Source of the DNA: Asterella californica
Lineage: Eukaryota; Streptophyta; Marchantiopsida; Marchantiales; Aytoniaceae
Assembly (NCBI GenBank): GCA_036924285.1
Contig: JAYKYS010000004.1
Location: 27,808,001-27,872,000 of the forward strand
Reading direction: 5' to 3'
DNA: 64,000 bases
In this document: positions 9,323-20,940 of the stretch, piece after piece
Layout: every line of letters begins with the position of its first letter
How positions within the stretch are numbered: position 1 is the first letter of the stretch
Notes under the pieces: model-generated
Told to the model about the DNA's origin: nothing
The model's database searches: none
The model's input: only the letters and a program-made list of their open reading frames with translations
Program-made: the position numbers and the translations under genes

Positions 9323-10581
9323 TCAACTCGACAGCGTACACTGATCTCTGGTGTGTCCGGAAGAGTTACAAAGGTTGCACCAAAGGTTTGGCCGGGAAGC
9401 TGTAGGCTGCTTCCGCTTGTCCTTCTGGTTCAAAAGATGAACTTTCAGGTCGGCAAACTGCTTCAGAACCTCATCGATGCGGGGATCAGGTGCAGACTGA
9501 ATGATCTGAGTTTGAGGCATCTTCTGCACAACTTCCTCCCTTGCTCGCGTCTTCTCCTTCTTCTTCTTCCGCGTCTTCTTCTCTTGTTCAGATTCGGATT
9601 CTGAACTTTCGACAGTAGACTCTTCAGAAGTAGAGGCTGCTTCCGAATCACTGTTATCAGTTTCAGTGGACTTGGACTTCTTCTTGGACTTCCGGGAAGA
9701 CTTCTTCAACTTCTCGGACTTCTTCGAGGTCTTCCCTTTGTCTTTCGTCATATTCCGAGTGATGCTCGAGGTTTCATACTGCTCGGCATGCTTCTGTACC
9801 TCCGCTAAATCATCACCTCCTCCTCTTCTGCAGTACAATTCCATATCCTGAGACAATCCTCCAAGTACCAGTCGACAGCTTGCTGAGCACAGTAGCCGGG
9901 TCTTCCTTGGTTCTGAGGGATGTGATCCAAGAGATCTTCAAACCTCTCGGTGTAATCCCGCAGTGTCTCTTTCTTCTTCCGTTCGAGCCTCTGAAGCTCT
10001 ATGAGGGTCATACGATCCTAGTCCACTCCTCTGAACCTCTTCAGAAAAGCTGCCTTCAGAGTAGCCCAAGCGGTCATTACTACAACATCATCCAACGTTT
10101 TACTCATCCACTTCCTTCCTTTCCCTTTGATCAAACTGGGAAATACACGGAGTCTGTCAACATCAGCGTCTTCCTTGTTGGATCTAGAGATGGTCTCGAA
10201 CATCATGATGAAGTCGTCCGCGTCAGCATCATCATCGTACGGATGGTACTTCTGCCGAGTGTGGGAAGCCATGTTGACTGCCGGCTGGTGCGACTGCCAA
10301 CTTCTTTCTTCCTCAGGTCCAGGTGGTGGAGATGGTCTTCTCGAAGGTCCAGGCCTGTCTGAATCAGGAAGATCGTCTTCTGAGTCAGAGCTACTGTCAC
10401 TGCTACCTCCCGAGACGTCTGGAACAATCTCCTCCAGTCTTCCCTCACCTTGAGAAGCTTCTTCCGCACTTGGGAAGACGTCTTCCGAGTAACCAGTACC
10501 GAAATCTACTTTATACACGTGATCACCCGGTTGGTTTCTGTCTTCGCCAAAGATTATGCTCGAGATGGAAGGCTCTTCCAA
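9323..10581 (-). pseudogene. Retrotransposon Gag polyprotein with CCHC zinc knuckle (one TAG, one frameshift)
   Basis: Read on the minus strand from 10581. An acidic Ser/Asp-rich N-terminus is followed by the retrotransposon gag core (DDFIMMFETISRSNKEDAD ... GKGRKWMSK ... FLKRFRG). An in-frame TAG (10018-10020) interrupts it, and the same frame goes on through RDYTERFEDLLDHIP. A frameshift near 9850 moves the reading into the frame 9856-9323, which is strongly Lys/Ser/Glu-rich and ends in a CCHC knuckle (CNLCNSSGHTRDQC). No protease, RT or integrase follows downstream, so this copy has lost pol or is a gag-only derivative. A PBS and LTR edge lie upstream at 11.08-11.10 kb, in the right place for the same element. 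Confidence 0.72.
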
Positions 10582-11078
10582 CTCTACCGATCGGATCTTC
10601 CTGAGCTCTTCTTCTTTCCTTTGGTGTCTCAGGGATATCCGCTGCTCTCTAGAAGCGGTTCGCTGGGGTGAGTTAACCCACTCAGGATCTTTACCCGTGC
10701 GTCTTCTGCTTCATCCTCCGGTCGGAGGCATCCACCAGAGTACGGAGAACAGATGTCTCTCTTTTTCTACAACTAGATCCGGGAGACCAAATGACTGAAC
10801 AACCGATCACAAGTTCAGAACGTCTTCTTCTCCTGCTTCTGGTTGCACTCACTGCAATCTTCCAAGATCGAGTCTTCCAAGGAGTTCTTGGAAGCAGGGA
10901 AGCGGCTTCTTCCAACTTTCCCTGAGGTATCTTATCAGCTTCTGGTTGCGGTTCCCGTCTTCTAGCAAGATAGAGTCCCACAACACATTCAACTACAATC
11001 GAAGTTAGTTCGAAACGAATCCTAACTAATGGCACACAGATCCAGGAAGCTTAGAACAAAAGTTACTAAGATGAAATT

Positions 11079-11094
11079 CCCGGCAGCGGCGCCA
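11079..11094 (-). other. Primer-binding site of the minus-strand retroelement
   Basis: Minus strand reads TGGCGCCGCTGCCGGG, close to the PBS common in plant Tat/Athila-type elements. Four T residues separate it from an LTR edge ending in CCA at 11099. The gag ORF starts about 500 bp downstream. Confidence 0.6.
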
Positions 11095-11098
11095 AAAA

Positions 11099-12733
11099 TG
11101 GTTCCTCACTATATGTAGTGACGTAGGATTTCTCCTTTTGCCCATTTAGTATACAAGATATCGTTCCCACAGAGGATTTGCACAAGTAACGCTGCTCTAA
11201 GTTCTAAGATCTGTTCAAACACACAAACACACGGGTTTTGACTAGAAATCCCGTCTTCTCACAAAACCACACAAAACAACACGTCTTCCAGACACGCCAA
11301 ATGGTGCTATGGACCCAAACAAACAACTACCAATTACAATATCATACAACTATTCACAGAGAAGCTCTGGAAGACGATCTTCCTGCTTCCAGGTTGCTTC
11401 TTCCGGTCTTCTCGATACCGTCTTCCCGAAGCGATTCTCGTCTTCTGGGGGTTCAACTCGTCTTCTCACACCTCCAGAAGGCTGTCTGGCTTCGCAGAAG
11501 TCGACTAGTAACAGTCGTTACACATTCACATTCCAACGGGTTGGATAAATCATAGGGTGTATGCCCCCTGTAGCCTTCCCAGGCTTCTGCCTACGGAAGT
11601 TGTCTTCCTGCAGCACTACAACGACATTCACCTTCACGGAAGCTCAATAGAAGTATCGGAAGCTCACTAGAAGAAGGTAAGAAGATGGGGAAGATGAAGG
11701 AAGATGGGAAGAAGAAGAAATCCAAACAAGAGAAAACAGGATGAAAAGGGCAATTAAGATTCCGACAGGCTTCTAGTCCGGATCCTGACTAACAAGCCAT
11801 CCCTGCTTGTAATAGTTTGGGGAGGAAGACAACAAACGTGAGTACTGTAGCACCGTCTTCTACTCGAGGATGTCGTCTTCTGTTGCGGGAAGAAGGCTTC
11901 TTTCTTCTTCACTTCGCTGCTCTGACTGCTCTGTCTTCTGGGATCCCTTACCCAGAAGACCGTTTGTACGTAGATCCCAAGTGCTCTACTGAACGAGTCA
12001 AGCTACACTCCACAACTGTTGACATTCACCGCCACTCAAGAAGAACACTTCCCATGCACAATTGGGAGCGAATTCAATACATTCCACCATCCAGAAGACA
12101 TGAGCGAAGCTGCTGCACTCAAATCCACAATCTATTCCCCGAGAAGAAGTCACAATGACATTGGGAAGCTCACTTCCGCTACTTCCTGCGTCTACTCCTC
12201 GACACACCAGCCTAGCTAACAGGACTGCACGAGGATGCCGTTCCCTGTTCCTAGACTGTCCACTACTTCTATCTACATCTTCGAACCACTGCTGGTGCGA
12301 GTATGCAGACCTCTCCTGTATATTCCAAGACTATTCGTATGTTTCCAACAACGGGTGTAGTGTGCTAAGACTGTCTCTGCTCTAATGTGTCTCGCCTGCC
12401 TGCCTGTAGAATCGGTGTGTATGTTCAGTTACTACGGAATCCTACAGAACTGGCAGAACTGGCAGAGCTCCATTTCCTACTCTACGATCCTACTTAACCA
12501 TCTGCCTCGAGAGTCAGGGGAGGCGACCACCAGGGAGAGAGAGAGAGGCGCTGACAAGAGATTGTCACCTCACATGTATGCGGTCCCTCTTCCCAATTAG
12601 CCCTCCACTGTGTTACTCCTACGCTACCTATGCTGTCACATGGAGTTCTAGCTATTTTTACACGAAAAACTGCCACCCTTAAGATAGCATGTCCGATCCT
12701 ACTAAATCTGGAAGTGTCGATTAAGTTTGCTAA
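11099..12733 (-). repeat. Probable LTR (3' boundary at 11099) and flanking non-coding DNA, GTCTTC-rich
   Basis: The minus-strand LTR ends CCA at 11099, immediately before the PBS. I cannot locate the upstream LTR end; it must lie at or before the accessory ORF that stops at 12734. No second copy is visible in the window. Short ORFs here have no recognisable protein. The stretch is rich in GTCTTC and GAAGAC. Confidence 0.4.
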
Positions 12734-15046
12734 CTACTCTGATTGCTCGGTGGCAATCTCTACATGATCTGCTCCTACCGGAGCTACTACCTCGACTTCT
12801 AATGGGCTGGGAAGCCCTGCACTTACCTCGGGTACCACTGAGGTAGCTTCCCTCTCCTCGCTCTTCGCTGGCCTTGCTGTTTCTGCGGCTGCGTCTTCCT
12901 CGGCTTTGACTTCGGAAGACGGAATGGTCTTCTGGGAAGACGAGTCGAATGGTGCGTCTTCGGTCTTCTGAGGCACAGATGCAATACTAGGGACCATGAC
13001 GACCTCATAGCGGTCCGGGGAAATCGCTTCCTCCACGCGGAATACCTGGGAAGACGGCTCGTCTTCCTGTCTTCCAGAAGACATCATGTCTTCCGGGGCA
13101 TCTTCTAGAGTCTTCTCGCCTTCCAACGCTGTCACCACCAAGTGTACAGCGAGATCGAACTCCTCCTTCTCCATTCCGGATCCAGTCGAGGGTGATGGGG
13201 CTTGGGAAGATGCAGTTGCAGGTGTCGGAAGTGAGGGAAGACCATAAAGTGTCTTCACTCCTTCTATCTGTCTATCCATGTACCTGAACATGCTATCTCT
13301 GCATTCCACCAACCTCGTCTTGGACCCGCTGTCCCATTCCCTAGCTAAGGTAAGTAACTTCTTACTCGCGGTGAAGTTGAACTTCTTCCGAAGCGCTTCT
13401 ACCCACAGAGCTAGCATCTTCTGCGCACGAGCCTCCGCTGCTTCCCTCTGCGTCTTCTCCACTGCAGCTCGTGCTTCTGCGGCTTCTCGCTACATCTTCC
13501 AAGTGGTCTGCTCTTCTGCGAGGGCAGTGATCTTCGTCCGCACCCGGAGAACTTCCTGATCACGCTGCTGTACTCGCATCTGCAACTCCTTGTTGCTCTT
13601 CCGAAGTTGCATCGACTCCTTGGCAGAAGCGGCTGCTTCCGTCTTGTACCTGGCTGCAAGCTTCTCCGTAGTGCGGAGGCTAGCTTCCAGCGACTCCGTC
13701 TTCTACTGGCTGTCTTCCTGTCGCAGCAAGGTGCGCAGGCCGAATCTAGACTGTAAGGGCTTCTCCTGTGCCCTCGCTCTCCTTTCCAACAACTCCATAG
13801 CGGGCTGGATCTCCTTCTGGAAGTAGGCACTGAACTCCTCCAGTCGTCTTCCTACGGAAGACAAGTTCATTTCCACCACTCGCTCCATGGTGTCGACTTC
13901 GTCTTCCAGAGGCAAGGAAGCCTCTTCCACCACTACGACCTTTATCTTCTACGCACGAGAAGAAGCTACTCTTCTCATCTTCCAGGGTGGAAGACTCCTC
14001 GTGGCAGGAGCGGCTCTCCTCTTTGCGCTTCCTCGCATCGCAGTAGGAGTGCCCATCCATCCTTCGTCTTCTGGAGTCTTCGGAAGACTCCCGGGTGTTA
14101 CAGAAGCTGTCTTCTGCTCCGATCGGGTACTCAGCAAGTCTTCCTCCGAGTCCGACTCCGATCCTGAATGAATGAGGGAGATGGGTGTCCTCGGTACACT
14201 TCTGTGACCCATCTTCCTCACTGGCGTGGCGTCTTCCGACCCACTAGACTCGTCTTCCCTCACCAGAAGCGTCTTCTGGTGAGAGCCGGGTCTCAGCTGT
14301 GGCATTAGAGTGGGAGGGGGCGTTGCTGCTGCCTCTCGGTCATCGTCTTTCGAGGTCTCCTCCTTCACCTCCTGTCGCTCCGTTGGCCCATACACTGCCA
14401 GCTGATCTTCCCTAAGATCCCCCATGGCTACATACAAGTAGCAGAAGAAGGGCGTCAAGTGTCCTCCCGCCGGGGTACCCAAGTATGCTAGCTCCGTCTG
14501 TACATAGTTGTGGATGTACGCGCCCCAGTAGATTGGCACTCTGTCATCCCACACTGATTCCAGGAACTCCACGTCCTGATCTCCTAAGTACCTTGTCTTC
14601 TACGCTTTTCCCTTGGGGAAAAGATGCAGAAACAACTTCGCCAGAAGTCGCTTCTTCGGCTCCCGGTAAGACTCTATCTTCCAACCGTTCCTCCCCTGCC
14701 TGTCTTCCACAAAAAGGCAGGTGGTACTCCCAGACACATGCCATGAACTCACAATCCTAGGCAAGATCTTCTTCTCGTACCAATATCCTCGGTTCTCGGT
14801 CTCAGGCCTGTGAAACGCCTTACGCCACCAGTCTTCAGTCCAGGAAGACGGTCTTCCCCGAGCTACTCCTGCCTTCGCAGGTACACGGTTACGCGGTGGT
14901 AACGCGACCCACACCTCCTCCAGAAGTCCTTGATCTGCGAGGTTCCAATCCCACAGGAAGAAGTCGAGACCCAACTCCTTGAGGAAAGGAGTGGCCTCGG
15001 CCAATTCTGCCGCTGGTAACACCAAGCCTCGCGGATGCATCGACAT
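12734..15046 (-). pseudogene. Long retroelement-associated accessory ORF of unknown function with four in-frame TAGs
   Basis: One minus-strand frame of about 770 codons runs from the ATG at 15046 to a TAG at 12734-12736. It has no frameshift but is broken by TAG at 14600, 13949, 13703 and 13490 (lowest base of each). The N-terminal ~200 residues look globular (FFLWDWNLADQG, SSWTEDWWRKAFHRPE, YIHNYVQTELAYLGTP). A Ser/Glu/Asp-rich linker with GSESDSEEDLL follows, then a long coiled coil with REAAEARA repeats, then an acidic C-terminus. I do not recognise the protein. Its closest analogues may be the extra ORFs of large Tat-type plant elements, which is inference. It precedes an LTR edge and a gag on the same strand, as expected if it is the 3' accessory gene of a neighbouring copy. 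Confidence 0.45.
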
Positions 15047-15120
15047 ACCTGGAAGATCTGTTGCACTAAATCACAAGCACCTACTATGAGCTGAAGGCTC
15101 AGTTCTTCCCGAGTGCCCAC

Positions 15121-16960
15121 AGTCTAGCTTCTACTTCTCAGAAGACGAAACTAGTCTTCCAGAAGACAGCTAATCCGTCTTCCGGGATTCTAACAGTACT
15201 TCCTAGATAGCTCTCGTCTTCCGAGCTATATCTAAACAATCCTATCTAAGCAAGGCCTCGCATGGATTACCAAGAAGACAACCCACCTTGCATTACATCC
15301 TACTTCCTACATCCTACTTCCTGAGAAAGGTTCAGAAGATGGTTGCGGGCTCCTGCGGTGACAGTGGCCTCTGGGAAGACACTTGGGACAGCTTCCGATT
15401 CAATGTCTTTCTCGGAAGACTTCTCGAAGTCAGACTTCCCTTCACTGGTCTCACCAGTCTTCGTCTTCCTACAAGCAATCTATCCTCACAACAGACTCAA
15501 GACATTTGCACTCTGTTCTTCTGACTTCTCACCTCTCATACACACTCAGAAGAAGCTTGCTGCATGATGAGAAGACATGACCCTCGACCATTCTCTCCAG
15601 ATTCTGCCAGCAAGACGTCTCACAACTCTCTTCTAAGTTCGGGAAGAAGAAGGAACGGCTGCTATGGGTCGGACAGAAGACCCGAATGGACCCTCGCGTC
15701 TTCTCGCTCATTTTGCCAGCCCTCCAGTCTTCTAGTCTCTCTAGGAAGATGGGGAGTTGAGAAGCTTGGAAGACCGGGAGGCACAGGCCTAGTTCCCGAC
15801 TTCCAACTTCTCGAAATAACAAAACAACTCACCACTCCTCTCAGGATTCGTACCAAGTCTCTCTAAACACAAAAGTAAAGCAAATCCACTCTTGATACGA
15901 ATTGTGTTCAGTCGACTTCCGAAGACAGTCTTCCGAAGATGTCTTCCGAAGACAGTCAAGTTCAAGAAGCGTCTTCCGAAGATGTTCCCATCTTCCGAAT
16001 CGTCTTCTGTTCCAAGTTTCGGGGATAAAGAGGTAGGGGGGTAGGGAAATTGATAGTTGGGGTCTCCAATTTGAGGGCTAGGAGTAGGGAAGCTCGAATT
16101 GAGCTCGGGAAGAAGCAAGGAGATGTCTCGACAAAAATTGGACAGTGCTTCCGCGCCCAATGTCTCAATAGAAAGAATGGGGGTGGGATAATCGATCAGG
16201 CTGCCTGCACACAATCAAGTAAGCGCGGGGAGTACCAAGAAAAGACGAGAAGAAGTGGGAGGGAGAAAGAACAGGGGGAAGAACCTCTACAGTCTTCTTC
16301 GGCTCCTCGAGTTGCCTTCGACCTCCGCGCGCTTCTGGCTCTTGTCCTAGCTTCCAATGCGACTCCACACGACTGCGCCTGCTGTCAATTTCGGTCCACA
16401 CCTTGATTCCACCTCTGCTTCTACTCGCCACTCTTCACTGTCAGCTTCTTGGAAGCTCCACAGAAACGCCTTCGCTTTCTCTGCTGTTTGTGCTCCCGCA
16501 ATTCAATCTCACCCTTCGCCTAGCTGCCAACTTACTCTCTCCTACCTCGATGTCTCACTTGATTCCTCTCTCAATGCTAGCTCGCGAAGCTCACTCTCTC
16601 AATCGATCTTCTTCAGGCGCGCTATGCTGCGGGAAGTTGGAAGGTGCCTAATGTGCTTCCTCACGCATCTTCCCCACAGATTAGGGGTTCTCGTCCTTGG
16701 TGTCTTCCTGACCTACCTACCTATTCGGTGCGCTCTAGTAGGTACACCTACTGTCTTTACCCGAAAACTCGTGGTTGGTCCTTTGCGGTCGCTGTCTTCT
16801 GGAAGATAGGTGTCTTCCGCCGTCTTCTCATCTTCCGAAGACGCAACTGAGAAGACGATCTTCCGAAGACGGTCGTCTTCTGAAGAAGTCAACTTCTTAT
16901 TACAAACAGCTCTTAAGATCATCTTCCTGTTAAGGAAGACGTAACCTTAAGTAACAACGC
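15121..16960. other. Non-coding GTCTTC-rich DNA, no gene recognised
   Basis: Short ORFs exist on both strands but none shows a known motif or resembles another part of the window. The sequence is dominated by the GTCTTC/GAAGAC motif. Confidence 0.5.
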
Positions 16961-18354
16961 TTCTTCAGTTATACAAACAAGTCATTATTCTTAAAAATTT
17001 CAAAAATTCGTGCATCCTGTAATTTGTGGGCACCACAGTTGTCGAGGAGAGTCTTTCTGAGGAAGGGCGAGTCTTCTGGCTGTGATAAATCGCGAGGTAA
17101 GAGTAGAAATTGGAAACCAAGATAAGAGCCAAGGCTGGTAGTACACAATGGCTGAAGTCACTCACATAGACTACTCTCTGACTATAGGTCACTTGCTATT
17201 TTTTTGATCAAGTCTCAGGACACAGATCCACCTTCAGACACAACAGATAAGAGAAACTTGAACTCACGATGCTTTATTTCTCTTCCAAACACACTCAATA
17301 GTCCTCCACATATATCAATTTACTACCTATCTCTACTCAACTCTTTACGGTGATCACCGCAGATGTCAAACAGCCAATTCTCACTCAACTAGTCTTCTCT
17401 CCCGCAGATTTCTCTCCAAAACCTACAACTGATGAAGATCTGAAGTCTCAACGCCTTGTATCCCTTCTTACAACAGCTTCAGCACTGAAATTTCTCAGAA
17501 AAACCTGACCTTCTCAGTCACTGTCCTCTCCTTCGTCCAGATAGATGCTCTTTGCTCACTAGATTCACCTCAAACAGCCTTGTAGGTAAATTCAAGCTCT
17601 TTCAACTCTTAATCCTCCCTCTGCGTCAATCTCCCAACTAAAAAGTATCCGGAATTTAATCCAACGTCGATCGAAAGTCCCTTGCAGATTATCAAAACGA
17701 CCCCCATCAATAAACTGTCTCGTAGTTCTATCTCCAAACTGTATATTAGATAAAGTCTCTGCTCCCAAACACTTGTCCCTCCCTCTACAACGATCACCCA
17801 GCTCACTAATTCAGTTCTATCTGAAAAATTGATCTCTCCTAGCGTCCAAGCTTTTCTTGCGCGTCCTCGATCTTAATCCCTAATCCTTCTCCTTCCGCTT
17901 CAGCTCTCAGCTCTCTGTCAAAAAAATCCCTTGAAAAGTATCCCGATCCCAAGCCGCCGTAGGTATTTAACTTAAAAGTTAAGGCCCCAGCTAAGCTGCC
18001 CCTCTGCTGTCCTTATAAGCGCAGTCACTTATCAGAAGCAGGGCCCTAGCTAAGCTGCCCCCCTATTGTCCTTACGTATAGATCTTCTCTTGCAAAACTG
18101 ACCTCTTTTTTAAATAAAAATTCACAGCTACCTTTGTAAACCAGACTCCTTCATGGATAAGGACTTCATAACTTTCTCCGTCATTACTAAACCGACTCGA
18201 CGATTAACTAATGGATTTACAAAAGTTTCTCGTGCTCTTGATGCCACCCTGAATATATCACAAGCTATCCGATGTAGACCGAAGCCCCTACACTTATGAG
18301 GCTGCCACACAAGACTTACAACCCTCATATGCGCACCAGGTATCTCCCATGGTA
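16961..18354. other. C/T-rich non-coding spacer with a short direct repeat
   Basis: No gene seen up to about 18.1 kb. A 36-bp block (AGGCCCCAGCTAAGCTGCCC...) at 17982 recurs at 18040, and a related block lies inverted near 21300. A 126-aa minus ORF (18508-18128) straddles the right border; its N-terminal part (ALITPFDELR) is also seen in the diverged copy near 60 kb, with a TAG there, so it may be old coding sequence, but I cannot name it. Confidence 0.35.
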
Positions 18355-20740
18355 TATTCACGGTATCGTGTTGTGGTTCAGCTCCTGTGTGAAATTCTTG
18401 TGGAACGTAGGTTGTGTTTCTTTTCTGTGTTTCGTGAATCGTATCGCGTAACTCGTCGAACGGTGTGATGAGTGCCACGTTTGTGATTATATGTTTAAGT
18501 GATCGCACGGTAGAGGAACGTGCTAATTCATCGATTTGTGCATGTTCACTTCAGTGGTCCTTGTCGCCGCATTTGTGTATAAAATGGTGGGTCGAAGGTT
18601 CATACGGCATTCTTTCTCAGTGGGTGATTCGTGAGGGTTCTCGCTGGTCTGCATGGAGGAGTGAAGAACTGCAGGAGTGGTGGTTATGGATGGAGGTTTG
18701 TTAGCGGCTCCGGATCCGTTTCACATCAAGCTTCATTGCATCCACCGCGATCACTTTCGACAGTGGTTAGTTGCATACTTTGGCGATGAATTTATGGGAA
18801 GAATGATGGAGTTACAACTTCCGGTGATCCTTCCGATCGTAACATACGGAGAGACTTGGGATATGACGGTGTACATTTTGTTGTGAAGAACAATGGATCT
18901 CAACTATCCATCGAACGTTCCTTTCAACCTTTGGGTCGATGTCCGGTGTCATTGCAGACCGAAGATCAATCATGGGACTTGGATCGTGAGAAACTTCGGA
19001 CAAGAATATTACAATCGAGTGATAGCTTCACCGTTTTCTTTTGTCGTACCTTTTATTGTAGAATATTTCCAGGTTGTAATATTGACGTTGTATTAGTCTG
19101 CGACTCAATCGTTTCCATTCTAGTTGAGCGCTTCTATGTAGTTACGGACCGCGAAGAATCCATCGACATATCTGAAGGATTTCCGAGGTCTTAGACTCTT
19201 GTTGATGTCTTGTGTCTCCTTGGAGAGTAAAAATTCGTTCTAGGGGAAAAAGTTGAGTGGAGAAAAGACAAAAGTAAAGCTCTTTTTGTTCTTATTGGTC
19301 CACTTTTGACCAATGGTGTTCTAGCTGATTCTCGCGATGTTTCTGTGGTTTCTGGAGGCTTCGGAGGTCCATACGCAAAACGAAGGATATGGTTGGAGAG
19401 CTCTCGACCGGGGCTACAATCTGGGTTGAAGAATCGATCGATTTGATGGAAGGATAAGGACGTTGTGTTCGATTGAGTAGAGGGGGATGAAATTCGTACC
19501 TACCGCTATGTTTCTGGTTGTTCCGAGAGACTCGTGAGGAGTTTTGAGGAGCTGTCTGTTGGGTTGGAGAGCTGACGACGTGCTGGTCGTTTTGATATCA
19601 ATTTCATCAGGTTCTTGATCGATTTGGATTCTGAACCGACCGATTGAATTAGAGAAGTGCAGACGTGATAAGGCGGGAACATCAAACTGTGATAATCATG
19701 GGTAGTTTGCTATTGCTTAAGTTCTGAGTCTAATTTCTGAGTGAAACTTTCCAGGATTGAAGCATGTCTTATCAGTAAGATACTTGAGAAGTTTCACCTC
19801 AAATGGTAGAGTAGTTTGTTCAGAATCTTGGATCAAATGTACGTGGGTCTGTAAAGCTCTTAAGTCAGCACAGATTACGGTTTGATCCATATCTGAGAAT
19901 TGGTTTAAGGTTTCGACCTGAAAATTATTCAGGGTAAGAGTGAAGGGTCCAATCAAGCTTCCTGTGAAGTTTGATGATCATTGGTCGACTGGTTTGGGAG
20001 AACTGAGGTCTCAAAGTTCGGAGATACTTCTGTTATTAGCAATTTCGAGTTTTTCGGTATCATCTATTGTCATTTTGGTCATTTTCGAGCAATTTGGAGA
20101 GGAGTTTGTTGCTGAAACTGCCATGCCTGCATACAACTCGACACTGGAGGGTGTGGGGTTGATTTCAGCTCTTGATGATGAAGGAGAACGGAGTCGTCAT
20201 GAATCTTAAGCCGTTGTTTGGGTTCTCGGAGCTGCCAGGTATTACCGTCGTTGGTGCTATATTGTGATCTGAGTAGTGTCTTGGAGCATGCATGCTTTAC
20301 CTTGCTGGAATGCTTGGTAAGCCAGGGTGTACATCAAGTTGTATCGAGACTCGTTCAAGTTGGTTGAGTGATCTTGTAGTATCTTTCAGTTGTATCAAAT
20401 AGAGTTGTGGCGGCGAACTGATGGGTAGTTAGCGTCGCTGAGAAGTTGTTAAATCATGCTTCTAGTGATTTAGAGTTACTTGCATGCAGATAGCACAAAG
20501 TTGAGTGTTTCAGGATTTGTATGTAACACAAATTTGTACAACTTATATGTATCATGAGACCGTAGCAGCCTTTAACCTTGAGTCGAGAGATACAAGATCA
20601 CTTGTCCGAGAGGAGTAGATAGAGAGCATTAGGGTTGAAAGATCAAGGTTCGGAGCCAATATGTTCAAGTCACCTACCTCTACACAGCCATATACCTCGT
20701 ATATTCCTAGATAGAAAAAAACGTTATACGATAACGGTGG
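18355..20740 (+). repeat. Dispersed repeat, copy A (~2.4 kb)
   Basis: Aligns along its length, with many substitutions and small indels, to 59900-62360 on the same strand. Shared blocks include TGTGTGAAATTCT, GGTGTGATGAGTGCCACGT, TACGGAGAGACTTGGGAT, GGATCAAATGTAC and CCTCTACACAGCCATATAC. The family is not identified; it could be a long LTR, a LARD or another non-autonomous element. It contains a possibly once-coding stretch at 18677-19096. Confidence 0.7.
18677..19096 (+). pseudogene. Possible remnant coding stretch inside the dispersed repeat
   Basis: Two ORFs (18677-18886, 18893-19096) lie in one frame separated by a single TGA. In the other repeat copy (about 60.28-60.65 kb) the frame is kept through the same stretch, with the TGA at the same place and two further stops. 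The two halves resemble each other weakly (WLVAYFGDEFMGR against WIVRNFGQEYYNR), suggesting a duplicated domain. I do not recognise a family, and this may be coincidence within a non-coding repeat. Confidence 0.25.
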
Positions 20741-20940
20741 CATGCGGAGGCTTAGGTCAGGAAGCCCACGTTTAAGAGAGATACCGGTCTCCCGCCCCTA
20801 GATATGCAGGACGTGGCTGCATATCCAACATAGACTCCCTTCCGGGAGGCCAACATGCCGGAATAGGAACATAGGCCAGGGAGAATTGATCCTGAGACCA
20901 CTTTCCTCCTAGGCAGGCGCCTTATCACTAGGATGCCCTT
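20713..20940 (-). repeat. tRNA-derived SINE-like element
   Basis: Minus strand begins with a tRNA-like head: A-box-like TAGTGATAAGGCG (20930-20918) and B-box-like GGATCAATTCTC (20892-20881), about 38 nt apart, as in pol III internal promoters. About 170 bp further on, the strand ends in a run of T (near 20713). Target duplications were not found, and the T-run overlaps the end of the dispersed repeat, so the boundary is unsure. Confidence 0.4.

Larger units (their letters stand above)
9300..16960. repeat. Region saturated with GTCTTC/GAAGAC and its 13-bp palindrome
   Basis: The hexamer GTCTTC or its complement occurs far above chance across coding and non-coding parts. By eye there are six in about 90 bp near 15901-15990 and seven in about 100 bp near 16795-16890; chance expectation is about one per 2 kb over both strands. 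It often forms the odd palindrome GTCTTCCGAAGAC. The enrichment stops near 16940 on the right and fades near 9300 on the left, marking one unit or one element family. Confidence 0.8.

Noticed and set aside
9353..10604. Plus-strand ORFs (e.g. 9880-10362, 10323-10604)
   Set aside because: They overlap the minus-strand gag, which has a recognisable core and zinc knuckle.
12734..15046. TAG recoded as an amino acid in this organism
   Set aside because: The ORF itself ends in TAG, the eRF3 gene is ordinary and ends in TGA, and TAGs fit CAG deamination in a decaying element.
18677..19096. B3-type DNA-binding domain in the dispersed repeat (P...GETWDMTVY pattern)
   Set aside because: Only a few residues agree, the conserved tail of the B3 fold is absent, and a TGA splits the stretch in both copies.
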